From NCBI GenBank assembly GCA_964446385.1, contig CAYUOH010000004.1, positions 79,504-143,503 of the forward strand: a stretch of DNA of 64,000 nt, given 5' to 3'. This stretch comes from CAYSRC01 sp964446385. Its GTDB lineage: Bacteria > Bacillota > Clostridia > Oscillospirales > Ruminococcaceae. Position numbers and translations under genes: made by a program. Positions 26,686 to 34,674 of the stretch are shown here, one piece after another. Each line of letters starts with the position of its first letter. Position 1 is the stretch's first letter. The notes beneath the pieces are model-generated. The model saw only the letters and a program-made list of their open reading frames with translations, made no database searches and was not told where the DNA came from.

Positions 26686-28692
26686 TTATTTTTCGTCCTG
26701 CAGTGCGTCGTATCCTTCTTCGCCTGTACGGACCTTGATGACGTTTTCCACATCGTACACAAAGATCTTGCCATCGCCTATGTGGCCTGTGTATAAAACT
26801 TCTTTTGCGGTTTCAATAACAGTCCTGACGGGTACCTTGGAAACGACGATATCCACCTGTACCTTTGGCAACAGGTTGACTTCCGTCTCAACGCCTCGGT
26901 AGTATTCGGTTTTGCCTTTCTGTATGCCGCAGCCAAGAACCTGCGTTACAGTCATACCCGTAACGCCGATATCGTTCATGGCGGTTTTCAGCGCTTCGAA
27001 TTTGCTTTGCTTCGTGATTATCTCGACCTTGGTTATCTTAGCGCCTGAAACTGTAGCTTCAGTCTTGATGGAATGCTGTACCGGTACGGCTTTGCTGATG
27101 TCAACACTGGCAGGCGCGACAGTCTTCGCAAGAGCTGTGTAGATGAATCTTGCGCGTTTGATCGGGGCGTTGTCTGTCGAGTCATAGTCCAGATCAGAGC
27201 GCACAAGTTGCTCGTCGGGGTAAGCAAGCACGCCCATTTCCGGAATATCGAGGCCTTCCAGTTCGTCCTCCGGGGAAACCCTGAGACCCCAGACTTTGTC
27301 GAGGATTCTGAAGAAGATGAAGGATACGCCGAATCCATAGATGAGAAGTACGGCTATACAAATAAGCTGCGCGTAGAATTGGGAAGCGTCGCCGTAGAAA
27401 AGCCCGGTCACACCGCCCGAAACGCCGTTAATGCCATCGCCGTATTTTCCGTCGGCGAAGAGGCCAAGGGAGATGACACCCCAGAGCCCATTCACGCCAT
27501 GAACCGAAATCGCACCGACGGGGTCATCTATTTTGCATTTATTCTCAAAGAACGGGACTGCTATGCAGACAAGGAGGCCTGCGACAATGCCGATAATAAA
27601 AGCAGAAATACCGTTGACAAAAGCACAGGGCGCCGTGATAGCGACAAGGCCAGCGAGGGTACCGTTAAGAGTCATGGAGGGATCAGGCTTGCCGAATTTG
27701 ATCCACATATAGAACATTGCAATAAGTCCACCGATCGCACCGGCTATCATGGTGTTCGTCGCCACGATGGCAAGCCTGAAATCTGAGGAATTCAGCGTCG
27801 AACCGGCGTTAAATGAGAACCAGCAGAAGTACAGGATTATCGTGCCTATGATCGCCATAGGGATGTTATGCCCGGGGAAGGCTCTTGCGGTGCCGTCTTT
27901 CCTGAACTTTCCAATTCTGGGACCGATAACAATAGCACCGGCGAGAGCCAGCATACCGCCCATAGAGTGGACGACTGCGGATCCTGCGAAGTCAACAACA
28001 CCATGACCCAGGCCGAAATTTGCGCCGAGGGTGGCAAGCCAACCGCCGCCCCATACCCAGTTGGCGAACAGAGGATAGAGGAACATGGAAATGAAGAACG
28101 AGGTTATCACTACAGCTGAGTACTTGGCGCGCTCAGCCATGGCACCCGTCGGAATGGTGACGGTCGTATCCATGAAAACCATCTGGAAAAAGAACAGCGC
28201 ATAGACGCCCGCATCATATGTACCGCTCAGCATAAAACCCTTATAGCCTAAAATGCCGCCAAGCCCCGGGATGGAGAGCATCGCATCAAGGACAGAGCCG
28301 CCGGCACCCAACCCGGCAGCGCCGCCGGAGCCGCCCATCTGAAGAGCGAAACCTACGAGGAAATACCCGACGGCGCCGACGAGGAACACCATGAAGTTCA
28401 TCGTCATGGTGTGGACGGCATTCTTGGCACGGCAGAAACCGGTCTCAACCATTGCGAATCCGCACTGAAAGAAGAAGACCATGAACGCACATATCATTAC
28501 CCATGTGAAGTTTGCGCCGAAATATGCCTTGTTGGCGGTAGTTGCAACTTCATCGAGCGTTTCGTTGCCCATTGTCGCGACATAAGAAACACCGGATGGA
28601 TCCGCATCTGCTGCAAACGCGGTAATCGGAAGCAAAGAAAAAATCAATATGGCAAGCAGGATTAGTCCTATTATTTTACTTGTCTTTTTCAT
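26686..28692 (-). CDS. amt: Ammonium transporter fused to a C-terminal P-II signal domain
   Basis: Membrane ammonium channel with a built-in nitrogen-sensor domain, 668 residues. A signal-like N-terminus (AFA) precedes about 11 membrane segments. The pore His pair is present in FAGSAVVHSMGG and ISVHGVNGLWG. After a linker, a full P-II (GlnB/GlnK) domain spans about 553-663, with IQKGKTEYYRG, LLPKVQVDIVV and GDGKIFV. The T-loop reads RGVETEVN where GlnB has Tyr51, so there is no tyrosine to uridylylate. By eye the gene is richer in GC than its neighbours. A small membrane-protein gene lies 50 bp upstream. In-chain gating of the channel is the likely role. Confidence 0.94.
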   Translation of the reverse strand: MKKTSKIIGLILLAILIFSLLPITAFAADADPSGVSYVATMGNETLDEVATTANKAYFGANFTWVMICAFMVFFFQCGFAMVETGFCRAKNAVHTMTMNFMVFLVGAVGYFLVGFALQMGGSGGAAGLGAGGSVLDAMLSIPGLGGILGYKGFMLSGTYDAGVYALFFFQMVFMDTTVTIPTGAMAERAKYSAVVITSFFISMFLYPLFANWVWGGGWLATLGANFGLGHGVVDFAGSAVVHSMGGMLALAGAIVIGPRIGKFRKDGTARAFPGHNIPMAIIGTIILYFCWFSFNAGSTLNSSDFRLAIVATNTMIAGAIGGLIAMFYMWIKFGKPDPSMTLNGTLAGLVAITAPCAFVNGISAFIIGIVAGLLVCIAVPFFENKCKIDDPVGAISVHGVNGLWGVISLGLFADGKYGDGINGVSGGVTGLFYGDASQFYAQLICIAVLLIYGFGVSFIFFRILDKVWGLRVSPEDELEGLDIPEMGVLAYPDEQLVRSDLDYDSTDNAPIKRARFIYTALAKTVAPASVDISKAVPVQHSIKTEATVSGAKITKVEIITKQSKFEALKTAMNDIGVTGMTVTQVLGCGIQKGKTEYYRGVETEVNLLPKVQVDIVVSKVPVRTVIETAKEVLYTGHIGDGKIFVYDVENVIKVRTGEEGYDALQDEK

Positions 28693-28741
28693 AAATACAC
28701 CTCTTTTGAATTATATAAATTTCTAATTGAAGTTATACATT

Positions 28742-29035
28742 TTACTCTTCTTTTTTTTTGAAGTTGCTCCAGGAAAACCGGGAAGCCGTTTTGTATACTT
28801 CCGTCTTGAGTTTTCTCACCGACAGAAAATACCTCACGCCGAGGAATGCAATGATTACGCCGAATATTTCTCCGGGAATCTTTGAACTCAATACCTTATA
28901 TTCCACGTTATTTAAATAGCTGTACAGACAGAAAGAAATACCGAGTAAAACTATTGCGGCCGAAGACAGAAACAGTGCCCAGATTGCTATGACCTTTTTC
29001 TTTTCGACATTATGTTCATTTATTCGCTCTTTCAA
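28742..29035 (-). CDS. Small two-helix membrane protein, unknown
   Basis: I do not recognise this 97-residue protein. It has two hydrophobic segments (about 17-38 and 53-68) with a short outside loop and a basic C-terminus (SNFKKKEE). The start is TTG at 29035, with AAAGGAG 7 bp upstream, which supports a real gene. It is followed after 50 bp by amt and shares its leader, so it may be cotranscribed and could assist or modulate the transporter. That role is inference from position alone. Confidence 0.65.
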   Translation of the reverse strand: MKERINEHNVEKKKVIAIWALFLSSAAIVLLGISFCLYSYLNNVEYKVLSSKIPGEIFGVIIAFLGVRYFLSVRKLKTEVYKTASRFSWSNFKKKEE

Positions 29036-29108
29036 GTTACCACTCCTTTATACCGTATTTCATTTATTTTCCGTTTCAGCATGCAAATGAATAAATATAT
29101 AAATAAAA

Positions 29109-29195
29109 GGCAAAGAAGTTCGATGAACCCCTTTGCCAAAATAAAATGACAAAGGAATCCAACATTTAACATACTGGACTCCCTTGCCCTTTAAT
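29109..29195 (-). promoter_or_regulatory. Leader with tandem hairpins upstream of the amt operon
   Basis: Read on the minus strand, two consecutive stem-loops precede the small membrane gene. The first pairs CAAGGGAGTCCA with TGGATTCCTTTG (two mismatches). The second, at 29109-29137, pairs GGCAAAG with CTTTGCC and GGTTC with GAAC, followed by TTTTATTTAT, like an attenuator. The 3' arm of the first (ATTCCTTTGTC) can instead pair with the 5' arm of the second (GGCAAAGGGGT), a possible antiterminator. The exclusive folds are visible in sequence; regulation by nitrogen is inference. Confidence 0.5.
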
Positions 29196-29921
29196 ATTAA
29201 GTTAATGGAAATTATGTATTACGCGTCTCGCTAAGCCAGTCCATTCCGGAAAAGGACATAAAAAATATTGCAAAATCTGATATTGCCGATATTTTTTAAC
29301 TTAGTTTATTCTTTTTGCTATTATGTTACATTGTTTGTAATATTGCAATATCAATACTAGATAAATTCAAATAATTCTTAAGATGATTATTATGCATGTT
29401 GAATAGAAAAAACCAACAGAATTTATTTTACACTATAAACGAAAGCACGAACGGGACGCGTATAAAAGATAAAGAACTTGCGTAAGTGGTCAACCGCCCG
29501 AAGCCTGATAGCTCCAGTCTTCTACAATCCAGGCGGAACCGTTGTGCCCGCATCCGACGCCGAGTAGTATTGAAGAGCTATATAAAAAACGGTGTATAAA
29601 CCAGGGCGGACAACAACGCAAGCTCCACGATGAATCCCATAATCAACAAGGAGTGTCGTATGTACGGGACACGGAGATTAATACCAGCGATAAGACATTC
29701 TGCGTCGGAATTGCGCAAATCGACAGGATTCGTTTTCAACTTAATTCTTCTACATCCATTGCCCGGTCAATCACAGATTCTTTCAATGTGATAAACAAGG
29801 GTGCGCATTTTGTATTAAACTCGTGTTCTTCTCCAAAAAAGAACGTCAGTATTGATATAATGATGGCGTTTTTATTTTATACAAAGTCGCCTTAAGAAGG
29901 TCTTGACAGCAAGGTTTTACT
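29196..29921. other. Gene-free stretch between the amt leader and the MocR gene
   Basis: About 730 bp. The left part (29200-29400) is AT-rich and holds three ATATTGC elements, one inside the 12-bp palindrome ATATTGCAATAT at 29340-29351; these could be operator sites for amt. The right part (29440-29900) is less AT-rich and looks like decayed coding sequence: a 117-codon plus-strand frame at 29542-29895 has no ribosome site or recognisable domain. I assign no gene here. Confidence 0.4.
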
Positions 29922-30980
29922 TTATATTTTTTTACGTATTCGGCGCACCCTGTTTATATGTCGTTCGAATTCTCCGGAGTCAATGAATTCTGCAAGTACG
30001 TACTGTTCAAAAGAAGGTACAGCGCAGGAATAAAAGCCGACTCGTTTTTCGTATTCTGAAAGCAACTTATCAGGAAGTACCATATATCCTATTCTTATTG
30101 ACGGTGCGATCGTTTTTGTAAAAGTGTTAATATATATAACATTTCCGTCTTTCGCGAGTGAAAATAAAGTTTCCTGAGGTTTAGCCGACGGAGTGAATTC
30201 GGATTCAAAATCATCCTCAACAATATAGCGCCCTGCTGTTTGTGATGCCCAGCGAATGTACTCCCTCCGCTTTGCCGCGTTTGCAGTTACTCCTGACGGA
30301 TAACTGCGATACGGAGTAATATGAAGAACATCAGCCTCAGTATTCAAAAGTTCTGACGACATGATTCCATCCTGTCCGAGAGTAAGGAGCCTGATGTCAA
30401 CATCGTTTGCCTGGTATACCTGCTCGATTTTTTCGTATGACGGATTCTCTATCCCGTATATCAACTTTCTCCCTAGAATCTGTACAACCAGTCCGTATAG
30501 ATATTCCGCACCGGATCCGATGATAATCTGCTCAGGAGAAACATAACTGTTTCTGTTCCTGGCAAGGTATTCCGAAATAGCACGCCTTAATTCAACTGAA
30601 CCTCTGTTCGGACATTTGGAAAAAATACTCTCCCCTCGATCACTGAGAACACGCCTGATTGTTCTCGCGTATATTCCGAAAGGGAAACATGATGCAATAT
30701 CGGTATGTGTCAATATTTCATCAGGAAATGTTGAACTGTTTACCGGAGCAACCGAAAAACTGTCGCCCTCTTTAAAGGTAACATAGTATCCGCTTCTTTC
30801 CCTGGATTCGATATATCCCTCTTCTTCAAGAAGTTCCATTGCATGTTCGACAGTAATCACACTAATGTTGAAATCATCACTTATCTGACGTTTTGACGGG
30901 ATTCTAGTACCGCACGGATACGCCCCTTTCAGTATTTCACCTCGAAGCTGATAATAAAGATTAAGATACAAACTGATCAT
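29922..30980 (-). CDS. MocR/PdxR-type GntR regulator, C-terminally shortened
   Basis: A PLP-binding transcription regulator with a GntR winged helix at the N-terminus (about 1-70; RIPSKRQISDDFNISVITVEHAM) and an aminotransferase class I fold after it. The PLP lysine is present in TFTKTIAP (about Lys289), with the Asp in VEDDFESEF. At 352 residues it stops right after RVRRIRKKI, where full MocR proteins (about 450-500) have roughly 100 more residues of the small domain. The end falls in an A-rich run beside decayed sequence, so truncation is likely. It is divergent from B6 salvage genes, which supports a PdxR-like role. Confidence 0.85.
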   Translation of the reverse strand: MISLYLNLYYQLRGEILKGAYPCGTRIPSKRQISDDFNISVITVEHAMELLEEEGYIESRERSGYYVTFKEGDSFSVAPVNSSTFPDEILTHTDIASCFPFGIYARTIRRVLSDRGESIFSKCPNRGSVELRRAISEYLARNRNSYVSPEQIIIGSGAEYLYGLVVQILGRKLIYGIENPSYEKIEQVYQANDVDIRLLTLGQDGIMSSELLNTEADVLHITPYRSYPSGVTANAAKRREYIRWASQTAGRYIVEDDFESEFTPSAKPQETLFSLAKDGNVIYINTFTKTIAPSIRIGYMVLPDKLLSEYEKRVGFYSCAVPSFEQYVLAEFIDSGEFERHINRVRRIRKKI

Positions 30981-31075
30981 ATATAATATTTCCTTATTGA
31001 GTATAATAATATGTTCAAGAATAAATTATAGTATATGTCATCAATATAGTAAATATTTAACATACGGAGTAAATT
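30981..31075. promoter_or_regulatory. Divergent promoter and operator region of the B6 locus
   Basis: A 95-bp AT-rich gap. For the regulator, minus strand -35 TTTACT, 17-bp spacer and -10 TATAAT are present. Direct repeats ATATGTTCA (31009-31017) and ATATGTCATCA (31033-31043), 24 bp apart, are the spacing style of MocR operators and could bind the adjacent regulator. The transporter gene has GGAG upstream of its ATG. Confidence 0.45.
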
Positions 31076-31690
31076 ATGAGAAAAGACAAACTTTTAAAAC
31101 TTACGCTGACATCAGTAATGGCTGCATTGTCATATGTTGTTTTTTCATTCCTTCAGTTTAAAGTTGCGCTTCCCGGAGGTGATGCAACATCCTTTCATCT
31201 GGGTAATGCCGTTTGCGTTCTTGCCGCGCTGCTCCTTGGCGGAGTATACGGAGGTCTGGCAGGAGCAATCGGAATGACTTTTGGAGATGTCTTCGATCCG
31301 GTTTACATTGTCTACGCACCTAAAACCTTTATATTAAAGCTTTGTATAGGTTTGATTACCGGTCTTGTAGCCCACAGGTTTGGCAGAATTTCGCATTCCG
31401 AAGATAAAGCACATATTATGAAATGGAATATTATCGCCGCTGTATCCGGGATGCTCTTTAATTTCATATTTGATCCTCTTGTCGGTTATTTTTACAAGTG
31501 GCTTATTCTCGGAAAAAGCGCAGCTGAAATTACACTGGGATGGAATGTATTGACTACGGGAATCAATGCAGTCGCATCTGTCGTCATTGCTGTCCTTGCA
31601 TATATTCCCATCCGCAGCGCTTTAAAAAAAGCCTGCATATTTATAAAAATTGGGAAATACGATGACAAAAAAAATTCTTCTGATAAATGA
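31076..31690 (+). CDS. ECF transporter S-component, probably for vitamin B6 (PdxU-like)
   Basis: Substrate-binding membrane subunit of an energy-coupling-factor vitamin transporter, 204 residues with about six membrane segments. The N-terminus has the S-component start (LTSVMAALSYVVFSF), and GGVYGGLAGAIGMTFGD is the typical central block. The pyridoxal kinase downstream overlaps by 29 bp and the divergent PLP-type regulator both point to a pyridoxine, pyridoxal or pyridoxamine substrate. No EcfA/A'/T genes are here, so it must use a shared module encoded elsewhere. Substrate is inferred from context. Confidence 0.82.
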   Translation: MRKDKLLKLTLTSVMAALSYVVFSFLQFKVALPGGDATSFHLGNAVCVLAALLLGGVYGGLAGAIGMTFGDVFDPVYIVYAPKTFILKLCIGLITGLVAHRFGRISHSEDKAHIMKWNIIAAVSGMLFNFIFDPLVGYFYKWLILGKSAAEITLGWNVLTTGINAVASVVIAVLAYIPIRSALKKACIFIKIGKYDDKKNSSDK

Positions 31691-32492
31691 CTTGCCGGGG
31701 TATGGAAAGGTTGCAGTATCGGCAATGAGTCCAGTACTTATTCGCCACGGATACGAACTTTTCATACTTCCTACAATGATAGTCTCCAACACACTGAACT
31801 ACGGGAAATTCGCGATCATTGATACGACCGAATACATGAAAGAAGCAGTTCAGACCTGGAAAGAACTGGGATTTAAGTTTGACGCTATTTCAACAGGTTT
31901 CATAGCAAATGACGAACAAGCAGAATTTATATTGAATTTCTGTAGGGAGCAGTCAGAAGTTGGAGTAAAGATATTCACAGATCCAATTATGGCTGATAAC
32001 GGCAAACTATATAATTCCGTTCCCGAACGCCGAGTTGAAGCAATGAAGAAAATTATCACTGTATCAGATTACATTTTCCCCAATCAAACTGAGGCATGCT
32101 TTTTGTCCGGAGTTTCTTATAATGAAGTAGGTTACAGTCGGGATGAACTTTATAAAATGGCCACAGTTCTTCACCAAACAGGCGCAAAATCAGTTGTGAT
32201 TACAAGCGCGATGCTAAAAAACGTCAATCACGGAGACATAAAAGCCGTTGTGGGATATGATGGTAAGAAAGATAATTTATTTTCTGTCGAATATGATGAG
32301 ATTCCGGTAAAAATCAACGGCTCCGGAGATCTGTTCTCTGCTATAATAATAGCGGAGATTATGGATGGAGCTGAACTGGAGCCCTCAGTCCGGAAAGCAG
32401 TAACGGGAGTACGGGATATTATTCTTCGTAATATTGATACTGCAAAAGAGTACAATGGCCTTCCTGTTGAGGCAGACATTGAGATACTGTAG
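31662..32492 (+). CDS. pdxK: Pyridoxal/pyridoxamine kinase
   Basis: Phosphorylates B6 vitamers to give PLP, in the ribokinase-like superfamily. It has 276 residues from the ATG at 31662; an in-frame TTG at 31650 is also possible. ILLINDLPGYGKVAVSAMSPVL matches the PdxY/PdxK N-terminus, PNQTEACFLSG is the family block, and NGSGDLFSA carries the catalytic Asp in the anion hole. The start lies inside the S-component gene, so the two are coupled. Uptake plus phosphorylation gives a two-gene B6 salvage route. Confidence 0.9.
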   Translation: MTKKILLINDLPGYGKVAVSAMSPVLIRHGYELFILPTMIVSNTLNYGKFAIIDTTEYMKEAVQTWKELGFKFDAISTGFIANDEQAEFILNFCREQSEVGVKIFTDPIMADNGKLYNSVPERRVEAMKKIITVSDYIFPNQTEACFLSGVSYNEVGYSRDELYKMATVLHQTGAKSVVITSAMLKNVNHGDIKAVVGYDGKKDNLFSVEYDEIPVKINGSGDLFSAIIIAEIMDGAELEPSVRKAVTGVRDIILRNIDTAKEYNGLPVEADIEIL

Positions 32493-32539
32493 TTCTGAGT
32501 TTTCCAAATCTGTTGTATTTTATAAATATTTGTATTAAA

Positions 32540-32585
32540 AAATTCCTGTCAAAACAGAGCGTTTGCTCCGGATTGACAGGAATTT
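32540..32585 (-). terminator. Long hairpin terminator between pdxK and plsC
   Basis: A perfect 13-bp stem AAATTCCTGTCAA/TTGACAGGAATTT with an inner GAGC/GCTC hairpin. The minus-strand tail has six T in a row, so it ends the plsC-side cluster. The plus-strand tail (TTTATTC) is weaker but may serve pdxK. Confidence 0.85.
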
Positions 32586-32588
32586 ATT

Positions 32589-33788
32589 CTATAGACCGAG
32601 GAACTGGAACGAGCCTTCTTGATGACCCTCCGTCAGATATTTGTAATGATAAAAGAAATTACAGTATTTGAGTGCATTAAAGTGTTTGTCACCTACAATC
32701 TGGTAAAGGCCGTCTTTCAAATACATATTGAGCTTGTGTCCGGCAACACAGGTCATCTCCCTGATATCGTCATAATAATAGACACGGCATCCATTTTTTT
32801 CGATTATCTCTATACGGTTTCCAAATATAGATATCTTAACACAGCGTTGGGAAATTTCTTTATGATGATACAGAATTACTTCGTATATTTTTGCATTATC
32901 TTGAAACGCCGGGATGTTGTTCCAGACTGAGGGTTCGGCATTTCTGATGAATTTTTCCTGGGCCTCGTAAATATCGGCAACTGTTCCGTACTGCGGACCC
33001 TCAAAGGGACAGTTCAGTGTTTGATTTGGGTTAAGTCTGTATGTTCTTCCGCATGATGTGCAAGTAATGGAGTCACCTTTTGAAATGTATTTTCCGATTC
33101 CGCATTCGGGGCAGAAATACATTACTCGTTCAAGACCCTCGGCTAATCTTTTTCCGGGATACAGAGTTCCGTCAGCTACATCGTCTACGTAAAGATCCCG
33201 GCAGATTTCACCATAAAGTTCTTCGTTATCCATTTCCCGGTATTCCCTGGGTTCTATAATCCTGCAAACCTCGGCTTTCATGGTGCCTTTGCGTCTGAAA
33301 TCAGACCAGCGGGGCTTTACACAGTAACCTCCTTCAAAGCGAAGAATTAAGACGGGTAGACGGAGCATTTTTACGAGTTTTGCAACCTGCGGGCCGATAT
33401 AACAGGTTTTTCCGTTATATGTTCTGTTTCCTTCGGGGAAAAGGCAGATTGTTCCGCCCTCTTTAGCAACTTTAATACAGTTTTTAACTGCAACTACATC
33501 AGTAGTACCTTTTAAAATTGGTATCGGTGCGGCACCCCACTGAATAATTCTGGAAATCAGGCCGTTTGATAGAACGTCCTCCATTGCAACAAAATAAACA
33601 GGTTCTTTGAACATTGCAGAGACTATGTACTGGTCGGCATCGGTCTGATGATTTGCAAGAATAAGATAGTTTTTTTCGCCGGTATCTAAATGTCTGATTT
33701 TAATATGATAAAAGAGCATTGTCGGTATTGTAAAAAACGGGGAAAGTAATTTTTTAATAATCCTGTGCTTTTTTTTTATCCAATTCAT
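32589..33788 (-). CDS. PlsC-type acyltransferase with zinc ribbon and PH-like extension
   Basis: Probable 1-acylglycerol-3-phosphate acyltransferase of phospholipid synthesis, 399 residues. The HX4D motif is NHQTDAD (His47, Asp52) and the substrate motif is FPEGNRT (117-123). After about residue 220 comes a four-cysteine zinc ribbon (Cys226, Cys229, Cys243, Cys246) and a C-terminal beta-rich domain of about 120 residues resembling a PH/GRAM fold. Typical PlsC proteins are 200-260 residues, so the extension is unusual. It overlaps rsgA by 4 bp (ATGA) and is last in the yicC cluster. The exact lipid substrate is uncertain. Confidence 0.83.
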   Translation of the reverse strand: MNWIKKKHRIIKKLLSPFFTIPTMLFYHIKIRHLDTGEKNYLILANHQTDADQYIVSAMFKEPVYFVAMEDVLSNGLISRIIQWGAAPIPILKGTTDVVAVKNCIKVAKEGGTICLFPEGNRTYNGKTCYIGPQVAKLVKMLRLPVLILRFEGGYCVKPRWSDFRRKGTMKAEVCRIIEPREYREMDNEELYGEICRDLYVDDVADGTLYPGKRLAEGLERVMYFCPECGIGKYISKGDSITCTSCGRTYRLNPNQTLNCPFEGPQYGTVADIYEAQEKFIRNAEPSVWNNIPAFQDNAKIYEVILYHHKEISQRCVKISIFGNRIEIIEKNGCRVYYYDDIREMTCVAGHKLNMYLKDGLYQIVGDKHFNALKYCNFFYHYKYLTEGHQEGSFQFLGL

Positions 33789-34666
33789 CTGTATCTTCCG
33801 TCATATTTCTGTTTAACTATCATATAAAAATCACAATAGTTTTTAAAACGCGATTCATTTATTTCACCTTTATTCAATGCCTCTATTACACTACATCCTG
33901 TCTCGACAGTATGACTGCAGTTGGTAAACCGACAGCTATTAGAGTATCTCTTCAGATCAGGGAACAGTTCTATGATACTTTCGGGTATATCGCAAATATT
34001 CTCGATTTCCAGAGAAGCAAAACCGGGAGAATCGGCAAGGTACCCTTCGCCGAAATGATAAAGCGTTACTTCACGTGTAGTGTGCTTTCCCCTACCGAGC
34101 TTTTTACTTATTTCACCGGTAACGAGATTAAGACCGCTGTTGATTTTGTTGAGCAGAGTGGATTTTCCCGAGCCGCTATTGCCTAATACCACAGCGATAC
34201 CGCTGCCGAGTATCTTTGACAGTTCATGTATGGAATTTTCGCAGGACATTATATCGATTACCCTAAATCCGGCCTGCGTGTATACATCAAAAATATCATC
34301 TATTTTGCGAATATCGGTCTTTGTCAGAACTATAATGGGTTCAATCCCTTCACGGACGCAAAAGGCGGTCATTTTGTCAATAACAACAGTGCTGGGCACA
34401 GGGTCGACAGATGATACAACAACCATTGCTTCGGATACGTTGGCTATAGCGGGGCGGCTTAGAAGATTTGTACGTTTGTCGATTTCTGTAATAACATATC
34501 CACCCTCTTCACCTTCAACTGTAACATAATCGCCGGCAACGGGCTTTATTCTGTCGTGTCGGAAGGAGCCGCGGGGCTTGCATTCCAAAATTGTGCCGGA
34601 TGTCTCTACATAGTAGAAGCCATCGATGCCTTTAATAATTGTTCCTTTTCGGATACTAGAGAGCAT
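33785..34666 (-). CDS. rsgA: RsgA, small ribosomal subunit biogenesis GTPase
   Basis: Circularly permuted GTPase that helps late maturation of the 30S subunit. It has 293 residues: an N-terminal OB fold, then G4 TKTD (115-118) ahead of G1 GNSGSGKS (162-169), G3 DSPG, and a C-terminal zinc-binding region CRFTNCSHTVETGC. It lies 8 bp after pknB, the conserved Firmicutes order. The start ATG has only a weak AAAG site, consistent with coupling. Confidence 0.96.
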   Translation of the reverse strand: MLSSIRKGTIIKGIDGFYYVETSGTILECKPRGSFRHDRIKPVAGDYVTVEGEEGGYVITEIDKRTNLLSRPAIANVSEAMVVVSSVDPVPSTVVIDKMTAFCVREGIEPIIVLTKTDIRKIDDIFDVYTQAGFRVIDIMSCENSIHELSKILGSGIAVVLGNSGSGKSTLLNKINSGLNLVTGEISKKLGRGKHTTREVTLYHFGEGYLADSPGFASLEIENICDIPESIIELFPDLKRYSNSCRFTNCSHTVETGCSVIEALNKGEINESRFKNYCDFYMIVKQKYDGRYR

Positions 34667-34674
34667 TAAGTTCT

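Noticed and set aside
29542..29895. Plus-strand open frame of 117 codons with a faint serine-recombinase-like stretch (IARSITDSFNVI)
   Set aside because: The resemblance is a few residues only, the catalytic serine region is missing, there is no ribosome site and the frame spans sequence that looks decayed.
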